From NCBI GenBank assembly GCA_963678705.1, contig OY783219.1, positions 12,586,001-12,650,000 on the forward strand: a DNA stretch of 64,000 nt, given 5' to 3'. This document shows positions 20,860 through 31,304 of the stretch, piece after piece. The stretch is from Panorpa germanica. Lineage: Eukaryota; Arthropoda; Insecta; Mecoptera; Panorpidae. Position 1 is the stretch's first letter, and the number at the start of each line of letters is the position of its first letter. Below the pieces are notes generated by a model that saw nothing but the letters and a program-made list of their open reading frames with translations, ran no database searches and was not told the DNA's origin. The translations under genes and the position numbers were made by a program.

Positions 20860-21420
20860 TTAATACATTGTTTTCATGGAGAAAAGAATTCTACGACTTT
20901 TAACGACCTTTTGCTCTTCTGGCTTACTTTTTGCTGTATAACTGTTAATCCGTAAAAGAAGGAAAGTTAAAATGTTGCATGTTCAATGCTAACGAAATTC
21001 AAAATTTGATAGGATGGGGCGTTGAGGAATTTGGAGAAAGAAAATAAATTCATCTTTTATAGAATATTTATAAATAAAAAAAAGCATAATTTCAAAAATT
21101 TATTTGGGGACACGGAAGGGGATTTTTCCTATGGTAAAAATTGTGCTTTTACAAAAATGTTATATATAGGCTAATGGTACCTAATTTACAATTTCAAAAA
21201 AAATTCCCATATTTTGAGAAAATGTTGATCAAATAACGCCAAATTTTAAAAATTAAAAATATTTTATATTTTGTTGAAACAAATATCTTTAGATAGTCAG
21301 TCAACTTATATGAAAAATTATTTTAATATTAAATGATTTAAATATTTCAATTTGAAAATGGAATTAAAATTTGGAATGAAATTACGAATTATTTTATTGA
21401 ATTCAACTCATACATGGGGG
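20860..21420. repeat. Dispersed repeat, inverted relative to 36650-37260
   Basis: Shared blocks in reverse orientation: GGGGCGTTGAGGAATTTGGA here versus CTCAACGCCCCAATTTTC near 37033, TTTGGGGACACGGAAG versus CTTCCGTGCCCCCAAATA near 36907, and AGTCAGTCAACTTATATGAA versus TTCATATAAACTGACTAA near 36750. Old, diverged, non-coding. Class unknown. Confidence 0.65.
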
Positions 21421-21722
21421 TAATGCTAGTACATTTCTATTGGCTACAACAGCTAAGAAAGAGGTGATTTAAGATAGGCTTCAGCCAAGGGTCTGCTTAC
21501 ATTAAACGGCATGAATTGGCTAACTCTAACCCGTTTAAATGACACGTAAGTCTAAAAATAAGTACAAAAAACATTGTAAATAGAGTAAAAAGTCATTTGA
21601 ATTCCTCCATTCATACATTTTAATAGAACACAGCGATTTAAATTCAAATCAAATCAACTAATTCACAACTTCTTTTAACATTTGTCATATTTACTTATCG
21701 TAGGTATACGAGTGGGTTCACT

Positions 21723-24700
21723 TTAATGTAGTACTTTCCAAACAGTCTGTTCATTTTTGATGAAAGGTTTAACATTTACCTTTCTATTCGTTGGTAATTT
21801 ATAAATGACGACATTATTCGAATTGGAAGAACCGCCACCAGTAGTTGGGCCACAGTCAGACATAGAAGATCCCAAATGTTGTGATAATTTCTTAGAAGCA
21901 ACTTGGCGGCTATCAAACACTGTCCGGGCTACTGGTTCCTCGTCAGTCGACCTGGTGAATATACTGATCTTCGGTTTCTTAGACTTTAGCGGAAATGGTC
22001 CCCCTCCATAGTTACTTTTCATGAAGTTTTTCTTATAACTAAGTGCATCGTCTAATTTAGAAGATATATCCATGAATTCTGAATCAGGCAGGTCTAATTC
22101 AGATCCAGAAGCAATAGAGATAAGTCGTTTGGATTTCGTACTTGATACGGATTCTTCTAAAGGTAAATGATGAGGATCTAGCCGTATATAAGGAGCTAGC
22201 AGCTGATGAGGTGGTAGCAGCTGATGAGGAGCTTGCTGCTGTGATTCTACATGTTTTGGCTTGATTTTAATTTTTATATCAGAAGTATAACCTTCTAATA
22301 AATTTGGATCAGTTGAGTCTGATTTTATTCGTTGTATTTCATTTACATTTGCTATTCCATCTGGTTCTGTTATGATTGGTTGATCTTTTGGGTATTCAAG
22401 TAGAACCTTCTTTTCTCGTACGTAGGAACTTATAACATTGCTATTGTCTCTTATACTGTTTGCGAAACGTTTTCTTTTCGGTGTTAAAGTTTCATACTGA
22501 AAAATAATATTTTTTTACTTTAGTTTTATTATGCGACTTGTAGTATCGAATTTAGAACAAGATCAGAATTGAAGCGGGTAGAAGAGCAGTAAAACATAAG
22601 GAGAAAATGAGCAGCGCTGAAAGCAACATTTCAAAGAAAACATGCCCGAAAAAGAGAAAGGAGTATTATGAAAGGAATGGAATGGCGATCGAGGAGGCAG
22701 AGAGAAGAAGAGGAGGAGGCACAAGTGTGGAAGATGAGCTAAGAAGAAGAGACAGGGAGATACAGCAACAGGAAAGAATGGAAAAAATCAAGAAGGGCAA
22801 TTACAACACAAGATATAAAAGGATTTGGGAGAGAGAGATACCACATTACTTAAGAGAAAAAGACACAAAAAACATGAGAAGGATTGCCAGATTTAGATTG
22901 GGAAACGAGGAGAAAGGAAACAGATGCTGGAAAAATAGCGAGGAAAGGATGTGTAGAGTGCGCGGAACGGAGTTTGAAACATTGGAGCACATTAAGTTTT
23001 CTAGTCAGAAAAAAGTAATGAGTGAGAAGAATATTGTGCAGTTATTGAAGGGAGGCAGTGAAGAGAAGAGGTAAATGGCGGAGATAGAGAAAAGGAACGA
23101 GGAAAGAAAAGTAACGCCAGAGCAGAAGCGATTTTAATCTGAGACGAAGAGACAAGTGAAGAAGATGGATGACGAAAGTTATAAGTAGGTTTAGAGAGAT
23201 AAAAGACAAACGAGAAGAAGCTTGATATCTAATAAGAACAAAAACCTAAGGTAGATGAAGATATAACATTAAATGTAATTAATAGAATTAAGGTTGAAGA
23301 ATGTAATGTCTAACGGTACATATGTTAAATAAATAAATACAATACTAAATGAAATATTTTAAAGACTTACCACTTCACCATGAGGAGTGTCAAAAACATC
23401 ATATCTCTCGCTGTTACTATGAAAAAATAAAAATAAGTCTTAATGTACCATTCTAACATAGCATAAGTGATCAAAAGATACGTGCATTTAACAATTTAGA
23501 GTTGTTATTAGTTTTAAATTCTATTTATTTATAGTATACATTGAATTTGCCGGATTCCTAACAAGGTTCAAGCTTGGAGCATATATATATGGAGAGTGAA
23601 TAGCTTATATTTTATATAGATTAAAAGTGTGTCCAAAATGTGTGCGTGAGAGAAAGGTATATATTTCTATTTGTTCTCTATGCGCATCCGTCGAAAGTGA
23701 CAGCTGTCTATATTTAATAAATATTAATATTCTATTAAGATATAATAAATATTAAATATGTAAAAAAATTATATTTATTTAGTCGGTACAAAGTTCGTCA
23801 AAAACAGTGACTGTTCAGTGAAAACATATACTCATGAACGCCATAGATGTTGCTGTACGGATAACGGCCAACACAGTTGATATTTGGAATGGACAGAACT
23901 CAAGTTTTTAGTTATATATATATTTAAATATAGTTTATTTATATTTATACATATCAACATTATTCTACATCAATATAATGTCATATTTAACAGCTGTCAT
24001 ATATTATATCTAGACAGCTCTGACTTGACAACTGTCACTTTCGATGCAAGGGTATAGAGAACAAATAGGAACCTATACCTTTCTCTCTCGCACACATTTT
24101 GGACACACTTTCAGGTCCAGCATTCTCTCTCCATATATGTATACTCTAAGGCTTCAATAAGAAAAGGAATATCAAAAAATTAGTATCTTGCTGTGAAGTA
24201 GTATTTCATATACAAGCCGAAAGAGTAGAATGTTAATTAAATAGAGAAAAGGTAGAAGGGTGAAGAACTCCTTTTTCCTATCGAACGAACAGTCCTTATA
24301 CTTCCGTGCTGTATTTCAAATACGTCATAAATATAATGACAGATTAGGTTAGGTAATTTTCTCGATTGTAGTATGTCCAAGGCTAGGTTTAACTAAATTT
24401 ATTTTCTAAGAATGCTTTATTCAAAACTACCTTTTTATTTCTTCATACAGTGCTTATCAGTAAACCCAGCAATGATTTCTTTCAATTTTTTTGATTAAAT
24501 TACATGTTTCTTTGATCACAATTTGAATATATCAAAGTCAAAGTCAAGAAGAATTTTAAGACTTAAAACAAACCTTTCGCTATTTAGTAGTATTTGTATC
24601 TGGTATTTGCAAAGCTGCGCCGTTTGGGAACTCAGGCCCCGTAATTGCTCAGCTACATGTCTTCCGAACATATCATATTCATCCCAATCCATCAAATTCT

Positions 24701-27700
24701 CCACCTTCACCTCGCGTTTCTTTTCACTGATATGATCGCCCTTATCCTTCAAAATAAAAATTAAACAACTTGATCTTTGCTAAGAGTACTATGAAAGGAA
24801 AGAAATGGCGACAGAAGAAGCAGAGAGGAAGAGAGAAGAAGGAAGAAGTATGGAGGAGGAGTTAAGAAGCAGAAAAAGAGAGATACAATAACGAAAAAGG
24901 ATGATGGAAATTAATAAAGTAAATATAATGAGAAATAAAAGAGGCCATGAGAGAGGGAGGTATCACACAATAACTATATAGGAGAAAAAGAAATTAGAAA
25001 TGGTAGGAAAATATCTGCTGCGAAGAATCAAGAAAGAAAGGAAATAAATGACAGAGGTACAGAGAAGAAGGACGGAGAGAAAGGAAAAGAGAAAATAAAA
25101 ACACGGAGTTTATTATTGTCATTATATAGTAGATCATTTGATTTAGATTGGAGAACGAATAAAATAGAAATGATACTGGGTGGACGGAGAAGGAAGGAAG
25201 TGCAGGGTGTGCAAAGAAGCGCTGGAGATTCGGGAGCACATAAGGGATGATTGTGTGAACAGGATGTGCAGCACTAGGAAGGTGAAACAGCTGTAAAAAG
25301 GGGGCAAAGAATAGACTAAAAGATCAGAATGGATCCATGGAACCGATGGATAGCAGAAATAATTGGAAGGAGGAAAGGGGAAGCTAGTTAAATATGCTTA
25401 AATGTGCAAAACCAGGTAAAAGACAGGAGAAGTGAAAATGAAGTCAGAAGGAAGGATGGATAGTGAAGAGATAATAGAGGGTTTGTCGAGAGGAGACAAG
25501 GAAGGCAAGAGGTGAGAGCCGGAGGTGCAGGCAAGAAGGAAGAGAAGCAGGAAACGGTGAGAAGGAAGGAGGAGTAGGGACCATGCAAAGAGAGGAAGTA
25601 GTAAAAGTCTAGAATAATTTAAGTTTATATGCAATGTATTACGTAATATAATAATATAGATTGTAAAGCCGAAAGGCACACAATTAATGTAATAATAAAA
25701 AATTAGTAGATTACTTGTAAAAGAATATAATGCCTAACGACAAAAAAAATTGAAATAAACAATACAACATTTGGACCTTTAAAATATTAGCAGACTCTAG
25801 GCTGTTGTTCTATCCGACTCGATCACTTGAAAATAGACGAATGTTACCTTACACCGCAATTACAAAGGCAGCTTTTTAAGCCGGAAAACCACCGCCGGTC
25901 GTAAATCATTTGAAGAAAAGTTGCGGTCAAATTGGTAGATCGTTTACACCTGCATTTGTGTACCATTATTAACTACAGAGATTGTCTAAAATCGATATTA
26001 AAATCTATTTACTGGCGACAAAATATGACGCAGAACCTATTCGATGCACGAAGCAGATCTGGCTATCATTCCAGGAATTCGTTACTGCACTAATTTTGAT
26101 TTACGACCGGCGCCGGTTTTCGTGCATGCATTCTAACAATATTCTGCTTAAGTAAAACAGCAATATTTAACATAAAAGATCTTATTTTATAAACTTTTAA
26201 AAGATGCTTTTACAAGTTTATAATTCTTAAAAAAGTCGTCTTAAAAAATATTATGATTAAAGCCGAAAAATAGCTCACAAAAAGTTTTATATTAGGTACT
26301 ATTGTTTACGTAACTGGTAAGTTAGATAACTGTGTTTAGCAGCTGCTAAATTTCAAGGTAAATATTAATCTTAAACGATGAGCAAAAGAGTGAAAGAACA
26401 TCGAATATTTCTTGACTTACAACTATGAAAACATACAGATACAGATAATAATGCATTTAAATATGTACCGGTGCAGGCGAAATACTTTCATCTTCTTGCA
26501 GTGATTCAGTCTTCTGCTGATCCAATGAATTCCCACTTGTTTGAAATGCATCGAAAGACATTTTCTAAAATACATACAAATATATGGTTTAAACAAATAT
26601 AAATATTAAAGTGAGAGCATTGATGATGCAGCGACATCTATGGCTATGTTTTCACTGAACGGTCACTATTTTACCGACAGACGAGTTTTGTACCAATTAA
26701 AGAAATATAATTTCTTTACATATTTAATATTTATTATATTTTAATAGAATATTAATATTTATGATATTTTAATAGAATATTAATATTTATGATATTTTAA
26801 TAGAATATTAATATTTATAATACCTAGACAGGCTTTTATAATATTAGTGGTAAGAGATTGCAGAATCATTTAAACAAAGATACCTTAGACTGACTCAATT
26901 TCCATTGTTTCAATCCAGGTCGTAGGAAAGTGTCCGCTTTGTTGTACCACGGCATTTTAGGTTTATAGGTATAAATAGTGTCCCCAAATATATCAACGCC
27001 TACACTAGATGCCAACACCTTCGTCAACTGCTGATAATATATGTTGCGGATGACCTGTATCCTGCGTTTCATTTCCTTATACTCAAGTAAATCCATCTCC
27101 TTCATTATCTTATGAAGGGCCAATTTTCGGCATTTTTCACTTTTATGTAATTTGTTATTTGTATTCCATAGGCATGGATTTTTTTCATAAATATACAAAA
27201 ATTTGAAAATTTCTCTATTATTCCAAAATTGCTTTAGTGGTGGTGTTTCAGGCTACAAGAAATATTATTATTTTATTATACAATCAATATTTTGTAAGAA
27301 AAAGATATTCTTCCATTGCTAAGGTAGTTCTAAAAATCATTTTGCAAGAGCTGACATATTTATTGTGTAGTAGATATTTCAAATACTGAATTTAACATTC
27401 TCCTCAGGTTTAGAAGTTAGCTTGTTACAAGGTAATTCCAAAATTTAGAGTCCTATTTTGTAACTGCTTACCTGACGTCTGTAAACTTCTGACGTTCTTT
27501 CAAAGCACTATAACTTACAAATTAGGCTACTTATGTTAGTTTCAAGGTATGCGATTCATTTTACTCTTTATTTAAGGTCATCTGATAGTTTTGTGTAAAC
27601 TTACATAGCTTAGTTTAGAAAATATAGGCCTTTGAAAAATCGTCAGAAGATAATAACAGACAAAATATGCCCCTTATTTTCAACTCCTCATATAGTAATT

Positions 27701-28833
27701 TTCTTATATTAGAGTTGTAAGTTGTTAGAGCTTGTAAACTATGTCTTATTTTCTATAAAACTCTATTATATATGGTAAAGTTGGTTACCAGAACCTTAAA
27801 TGTCCAATTATGTTTTAATAGCTACTTATATTTTAGGAGATAATAACAATCAAAATACTCATTTCTTCCACTAAATTAATAAAGGGATCCGAAGTCGGCC
27901 ATTTGTATGACGAGAAATGCATTTTATACGTCAGTTATTTGTTGAGGAGGTCAGTGCTATAGTAATGTTTTGTAGCTGTTGGTAGTCGAAATAATCAAGT
28001 CAAATCAAAGAATAATAAGTTTTTATTTTATTTAACCCTGCTAAGGCAGACATAACATTGAAATTTTATTGTTCCTTGAAATAGCTGTAAATAATATTTG
28101 ATATGTTGGCATATAAATACATATAGCATGGATTTATGAGCTGTAAGGTTGGTAACCTGTAAACTTGTCAGAGTTCTGTCAAGAATATATCTCTTTTACG
28201 CTCTATTATATAAAAGAGATAGCAACTAGCAGTTGTGATGTCACATGCATTTGGAATGTTGTACAACGTTGAATCCCTTTAATAATTAAAGAGACAAAAT
28301 GACTTTTTTAATTGTTAATATCTCCTAACATATAAGGAGTTATTAAAAAATAATTGGACATTTGAGGTTCTAGTAACCCACTTTATCAATATATAGTACA
28401 CTTTTATAGAAATTAAGACATAACTTCATTTTTTATATATTGTAAACATTTTCCTTACCATCGGTTGCGATAAATCTATCTGTGTTTCAATACCGTTTCG
28501 TAATTCAACATCTCTTAAAAAAAAATCTGCTTTGCTGTACCACCAAATATTCGGAACAAATACATCATTCGGCGCTTCTGTTTGTTCGGAATATAAAACT
28601 TTTAATAAATTACTAGCGTATACTTTTCTTATTTTCGCAATTTTACGTTTTACGGCTTTAACATTCAAATTTGGTATTTTTAAATCTCGTACAATTTTAA
28701 AGTAGGAATGATAACGTTTCACTGCATCATTATGATCTTTATGAAAATTATTCCAAAGATTTTCTTCTTTCTCATAAGAATTTAATAATCTGCCTATTTC
28801 AGCTGCACTCCACTTTCTATCATTTTGAGGCAT
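21723..28833 (-). CDS. Double-MADF, BESS-motif protein (Adf-1-like DNA-binding family)
   Basis: Six exons, all in one frame: 28833-28459, 27252-26884, 26564-26469, 24746-24574, 23416-23371 and 22496-21723 (610 aa). Exon 1 is one MADF domain (residues about 8-100; ENLWNNFHKDHND ... IWWYSKADFFL). Exon 2 is a second (about 133-245; NPCLWNTNNKLHK ... MPWYNKADTFL). MADF is a Myb-like DNA-binding fold. Exon 4 holds a BESS motif (about 302-336; DEYDMFGRHVAEQL), a protein-interaction motif that usually accompanies MADF. The last exon is low-complexity with a basic patch (TPKRKRFANS) and a repeated PHQLL segment. A transcription regulator is the family expectation; targets are unknown. Both MADF exons end in phase 0, as in the single-MADF gene at 34824. 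All five introns carry repeat DNA. Confidence 0.85.
22560..23340 (+). mobile_element. I/R1-like non-LTR 3' part (copy in intron 5 of the double-MADF gene)
   Basis: Open frame 22607-23074 (155 aa): a basic, Glu/Arg-rich stretch, then [30 protein letters not shown] and the knuckle region [18 protein letters not shown]. Compared with CRVCGTEFETLQHIKFSC in the 53.1-kb copy, the second and last Cys are lost. The 3' end is TAACGG... with a (TAAA)n tail at 23315-23340. The insertion is antisense to the host gene. Confidence 0.85.
23583..24141. repeat. Small DNA element with ~110-bp terminal inverted repeats
   Basis: Left end ATATATGGAGAGTGAATAGC, then AAAGTGTGTCCAAAATGTGT. The complement of the right end reads ATATATGGAGAGAGAATGCT, then the same AAAGTGTGTCCAAAATGTGT. 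Pairing continues through GAGAAAGGTATA, TATTTGTTCTCTAT, CGAAAGTGACAG and CTGTC. About 560 bp, no coding capacity. Lies in intron 4 of the double-MADF gene. A partial relative in the opposite orientation is at 26605-26822. Confidence 0.85.
24790..25770 (+). mobile_element. I/R1-like non-LTR remnants (intron 3 of the double-MADF gene)
   Basis: Purine-rich, with broken frames. KCRVCKEALEIREHIRDDC near 25200 is the intact C-x2-C-x8-H-x4-C knuckle. At 25660-25684 lies the family 3' stem-loop (outer arms ATTGT / ACAAT, inner GCC-GAAA-GGC) followed by TAATGTAATAATAA. A further ~70 bp ends GCCTAACGAC...TTGAAATAAACAATACA, which resembles the other tail subfamily, so two remnants abut here as they do at 1275. 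Confidence 0.75.
25881..26122. repeat. Short element with GC-rich terminal inverted repeats
   Basis: CCGGAAAACCACCGCCGGTC, then GTAAATCA, at 25881-25908 is mirrored by TGATTTAC, then GACCGGCGCCGGTTTTCG, at 26097-26122. About 240 bp, non-coding. The GC-rich ends stand out in AT-rich DNA. Intron 3 of the double-MADF gene. Confidence 0.75.
26605..26822. repeat. Partial relative of the 23.6-kb element with a 28-bp tandem repeat
   Basis: CATCTATGGCTATGTTTTCA, CTGAACGGTCACT and GTTTTGTACC are reverse complements of blocks at about 23795-23860. Then the unit GATATTTTAATAGAATATTA plus ATATTTAT (28 bp) is repeated about three times at 26725-26822. Intron 2 of the double-MADF gene. Confidence 0.75.
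27727..28426. repeat. TGGGCTTGTG-ended element, composite copy with two A ends
   Basis: The left end is a decayed A end (AGCTTGTAAACTATGTCTTA ... GGTTACCAGAACC). At about 27893 it switches to B-side interior in the opposite orientation (GTCGGCCATTTGTATGACG ... GTAGCTGTTGGTAGTCG). It then runs to a second, well-preserved A end (TCTAGTAACCCACTTTATCA ... AATTAAGACATA), without the TGGGCTTGTG tip. It lies in intron 1 of the double-MADF gene, its right edge about 33 bp from the exon 1 donor. Confidence 0.8.
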
Positions 28834-29345
28834 TTTGAGTTGTACACAATCTTTGAGTTATATCTTCTAATCATTTATAAATATTCTTGACATTACTTTT
28901 TAGGTTATGTGTAGATACATCATTAAATTACTTGATTATGTATGTACTGACATTTACCTGTCAGTTATAATTATTTCTAATAAAATAAAATATAATATTT
29001 TCATTTCAGTGTCGAGATATTTAAACATAACGTTTAAGAAAATGTTTTTTAATTTATGGAACTAGAATTTAGAACGACTAAAACGTTGAATTTGAGTCAA
29101 TTTTGTTTTAATGAATATATGACAACTGCACATAATATTTTCATGATAGTATATTGACTTTGGGTGAATAGATTATACTTTTTCAAATATAACATTATCC
29201 CGGTTAACAATTATATCACTTAAGTAGTATCGATTATTCAAATTTATTTTAAATACCGCGAAATGTATATTTTTATCAGTGGTGCCAACAATCTCTGCAG
29301 AAATGTTGTGTAGCTAACGATTTTAATCAGTCTTGGGCTACTTCT
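28834..29345. other. Upstream DNA of the double-MADF gene
   Basis: AT-rich. Contains the presumed promoter and 5' UTR of the minus-strand gene, but I cannot point to a core promoter element. Confidence 0.4.
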
Positions 29346-30100
29346 AATGGGCTTTTCTTCTCATTTTTTAGGGGTCAATTTTTTATTTGTTGATTGAAAT
29401 TGATCTTAATAAATATGTATTGGCGTTTCGCTATTTTATTGAATATCTAAATGTTAACAGAGATATAGCAATTAAAAATTTGAATTGTAGTTTTAGCGCT
29501 ACAGATGTCGGCCATATTTATGATGTAACATGTAGTGGGATAGGTCAGTTATTTGTTGATTCGGTCAGTGCTGTAGTAATGTTTTGTAGCTGTTGGTAGT
29601 ACGCATGGTTAGTTAGCAAAGAACAATAAGTTTTCATCGTTTTCATTTTATTTAACCCTGTTACGGCAGTCATAATATTGAACATAACTTAATTTAAAAT
29701 CTGTCAAAATAACTTTGTTTATGAGCTGTAAGGTTGGTAACCTTAAAAATTGTTAGAGTTCTGTCTTGAATATGCTATATTTCTCTTTTATGCTCTGTTG
29801 TATAAATGAGATAGCACCTTAGCGGTCGAGAGGTCACATGTCTTGGAATGTTATACAACGTTGAATCTCTTTAATAATTAAAGAGACAAAATTACTTTTT
29901 TAATTGTTATATCTCCTAACTTATAATATAGTTATTAAAAATTATTTGTCATTCATTTTATAGAATAGCGTGTAAAAGAGATGCATGTCGTGTTAGTGGA
30001 TACATCAGATAGTACTTACAGCTGGGTTGTGCAAGTGAGAAAGTTTTACATTATTTTTATTGTGAACAGAAAAGAATAATCTTCATTACTTATTTCTTCA
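29346..30100 (-). repeat. TGGGCTTGTG-ended element, copy 6
   Basis: B end at the left (AATGGGCTTTTCTTCTCATT, TTTAGGGGTC). The interior matches copies 4 and 9 (GGTCAGTGCTGTAGTAATGT, TTTATTTAACCCTGTTACGG) up to an A-side block near 29950 (TTGAATCTCTTTAATAATTA). The A tip is missing. The stretch to about 30100 (GTAAAAGAGATGCATG ... ATTGTGAACAGAAAAG) belongs to the decayed subfamily seen at 37951 and 46690. Confidence 0.75.
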
Positions 30101-30941
30101 GTGATATCATACACTTAGCTAGAACAAACGGTAAAACTGAAATTTGAAATAGTGTTCAAATGAGTGTTCTTCAATTACAGAGCATTGGATTAATTCTTAA
30201 ATCTGTACCTTCATCCATACTTCTTTATTTTAATTCTCAAAAATTATTTATATTTCTTAACACAATTTTATAAATTTAATTTTACTTTCAATTTTATTTA
30301 AAAATATATTTTTATGACTTAAATAAAACACGATTATAATTAAAGCATTTTACACAATAGTATTGGAAATAGTAATCAATACAATTTTCAACAATATCAA
30401 GAATTTCTACATTTTATGCTCAACTGTGCGATACACTGCTGTAGTTGGAACATTCAATGCCGAGCATAATGTCGCAATTGAATGTATAATACCTAATGTA
30501 TATATATATATTGCTGACACAGAAGAATTTGAATCTACTTTCAAAAATATTACAATATACATAAAAAAAACTTGATTAAAGATACAAAAAATTATTTATT
30601 TTGTAAACAATACATTTGTGCACATAACTAATTATTAATGCACGTGTATAAAATCATTGTACTTTCAAGATCTGAAGTTGAATGAGACTAGAGCAACAGA
30701 AAAGGCTCCAACGTAGATGAGTACATTTCACTCATTACATACACTCACATACACTGCTTATTTATTGTTAACTTTTGTTTAGCAAATATGAACCTTATCT
30801 ACATAGATATATTATTAAAAATAAACAAAATCCTAAATTTTGCTTTGAAATTAATGTAAAAATATATATTATTTTATGTATAAATGCATGACTGAAATAA
30901 TAAAACTTGAAATAAAGTTTCTTTGTTAAAATGTTATAAAC
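30101..30941. other. Intergenic DNA, nothing recognised
   Basis: AT-rich. A 70-codon frame at 30363-30575 has no recognisable feature and sits in low-complexity sequence. Confidence 0.4.
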
Positions 30942-31085
30942 CCCAGTAAACCATTTGGTTTAATGTCTTAAGGTTCGTTTATCATTTCAAACCGAATTCT
31001 CTTGGAGTTGTAATACAAAAAACAAAAATCTGTTTAACCTTGAATGAATTAAACATGAAAACGAAATGTATCGTAGTTTACTGGG
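30942..31085. repeat. CCCAGTAAAC-ended element, shortest copy
   Basis: 144 bp: CCCAGTAAACCATTTGGTTT to GTATCGTAGTTTACTGGG, flanked by AC on both sides. Just past the 3' end of the calumenin-like gene. Confidence 0.8.
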
Positions 31086-31304
31086 ACAGTTTTTTTAATG
31101 GTAAGACAGAGATTATGAAATAAAGAAATTAAATATTCAGATCTAATTAATAATGGCTGCAGAGTCCGTTTGTTATTAAAAAGCAATAAGGACGTTAATC
31201 ACAATCTAAAAATACTTATATAAAAGCTTTCTACAAAATGTTCTTAATAATAATTATTAAAGTTATTTACTGGCAGGTTATTAAGTAAAACTATTTAATT
31301 TGAC

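Noticed and set aside
24994..25679. Several pyrimidine-coded minus-strand frames
   Set aside because: Complement of the non-LTR remnant at 24790-25770.
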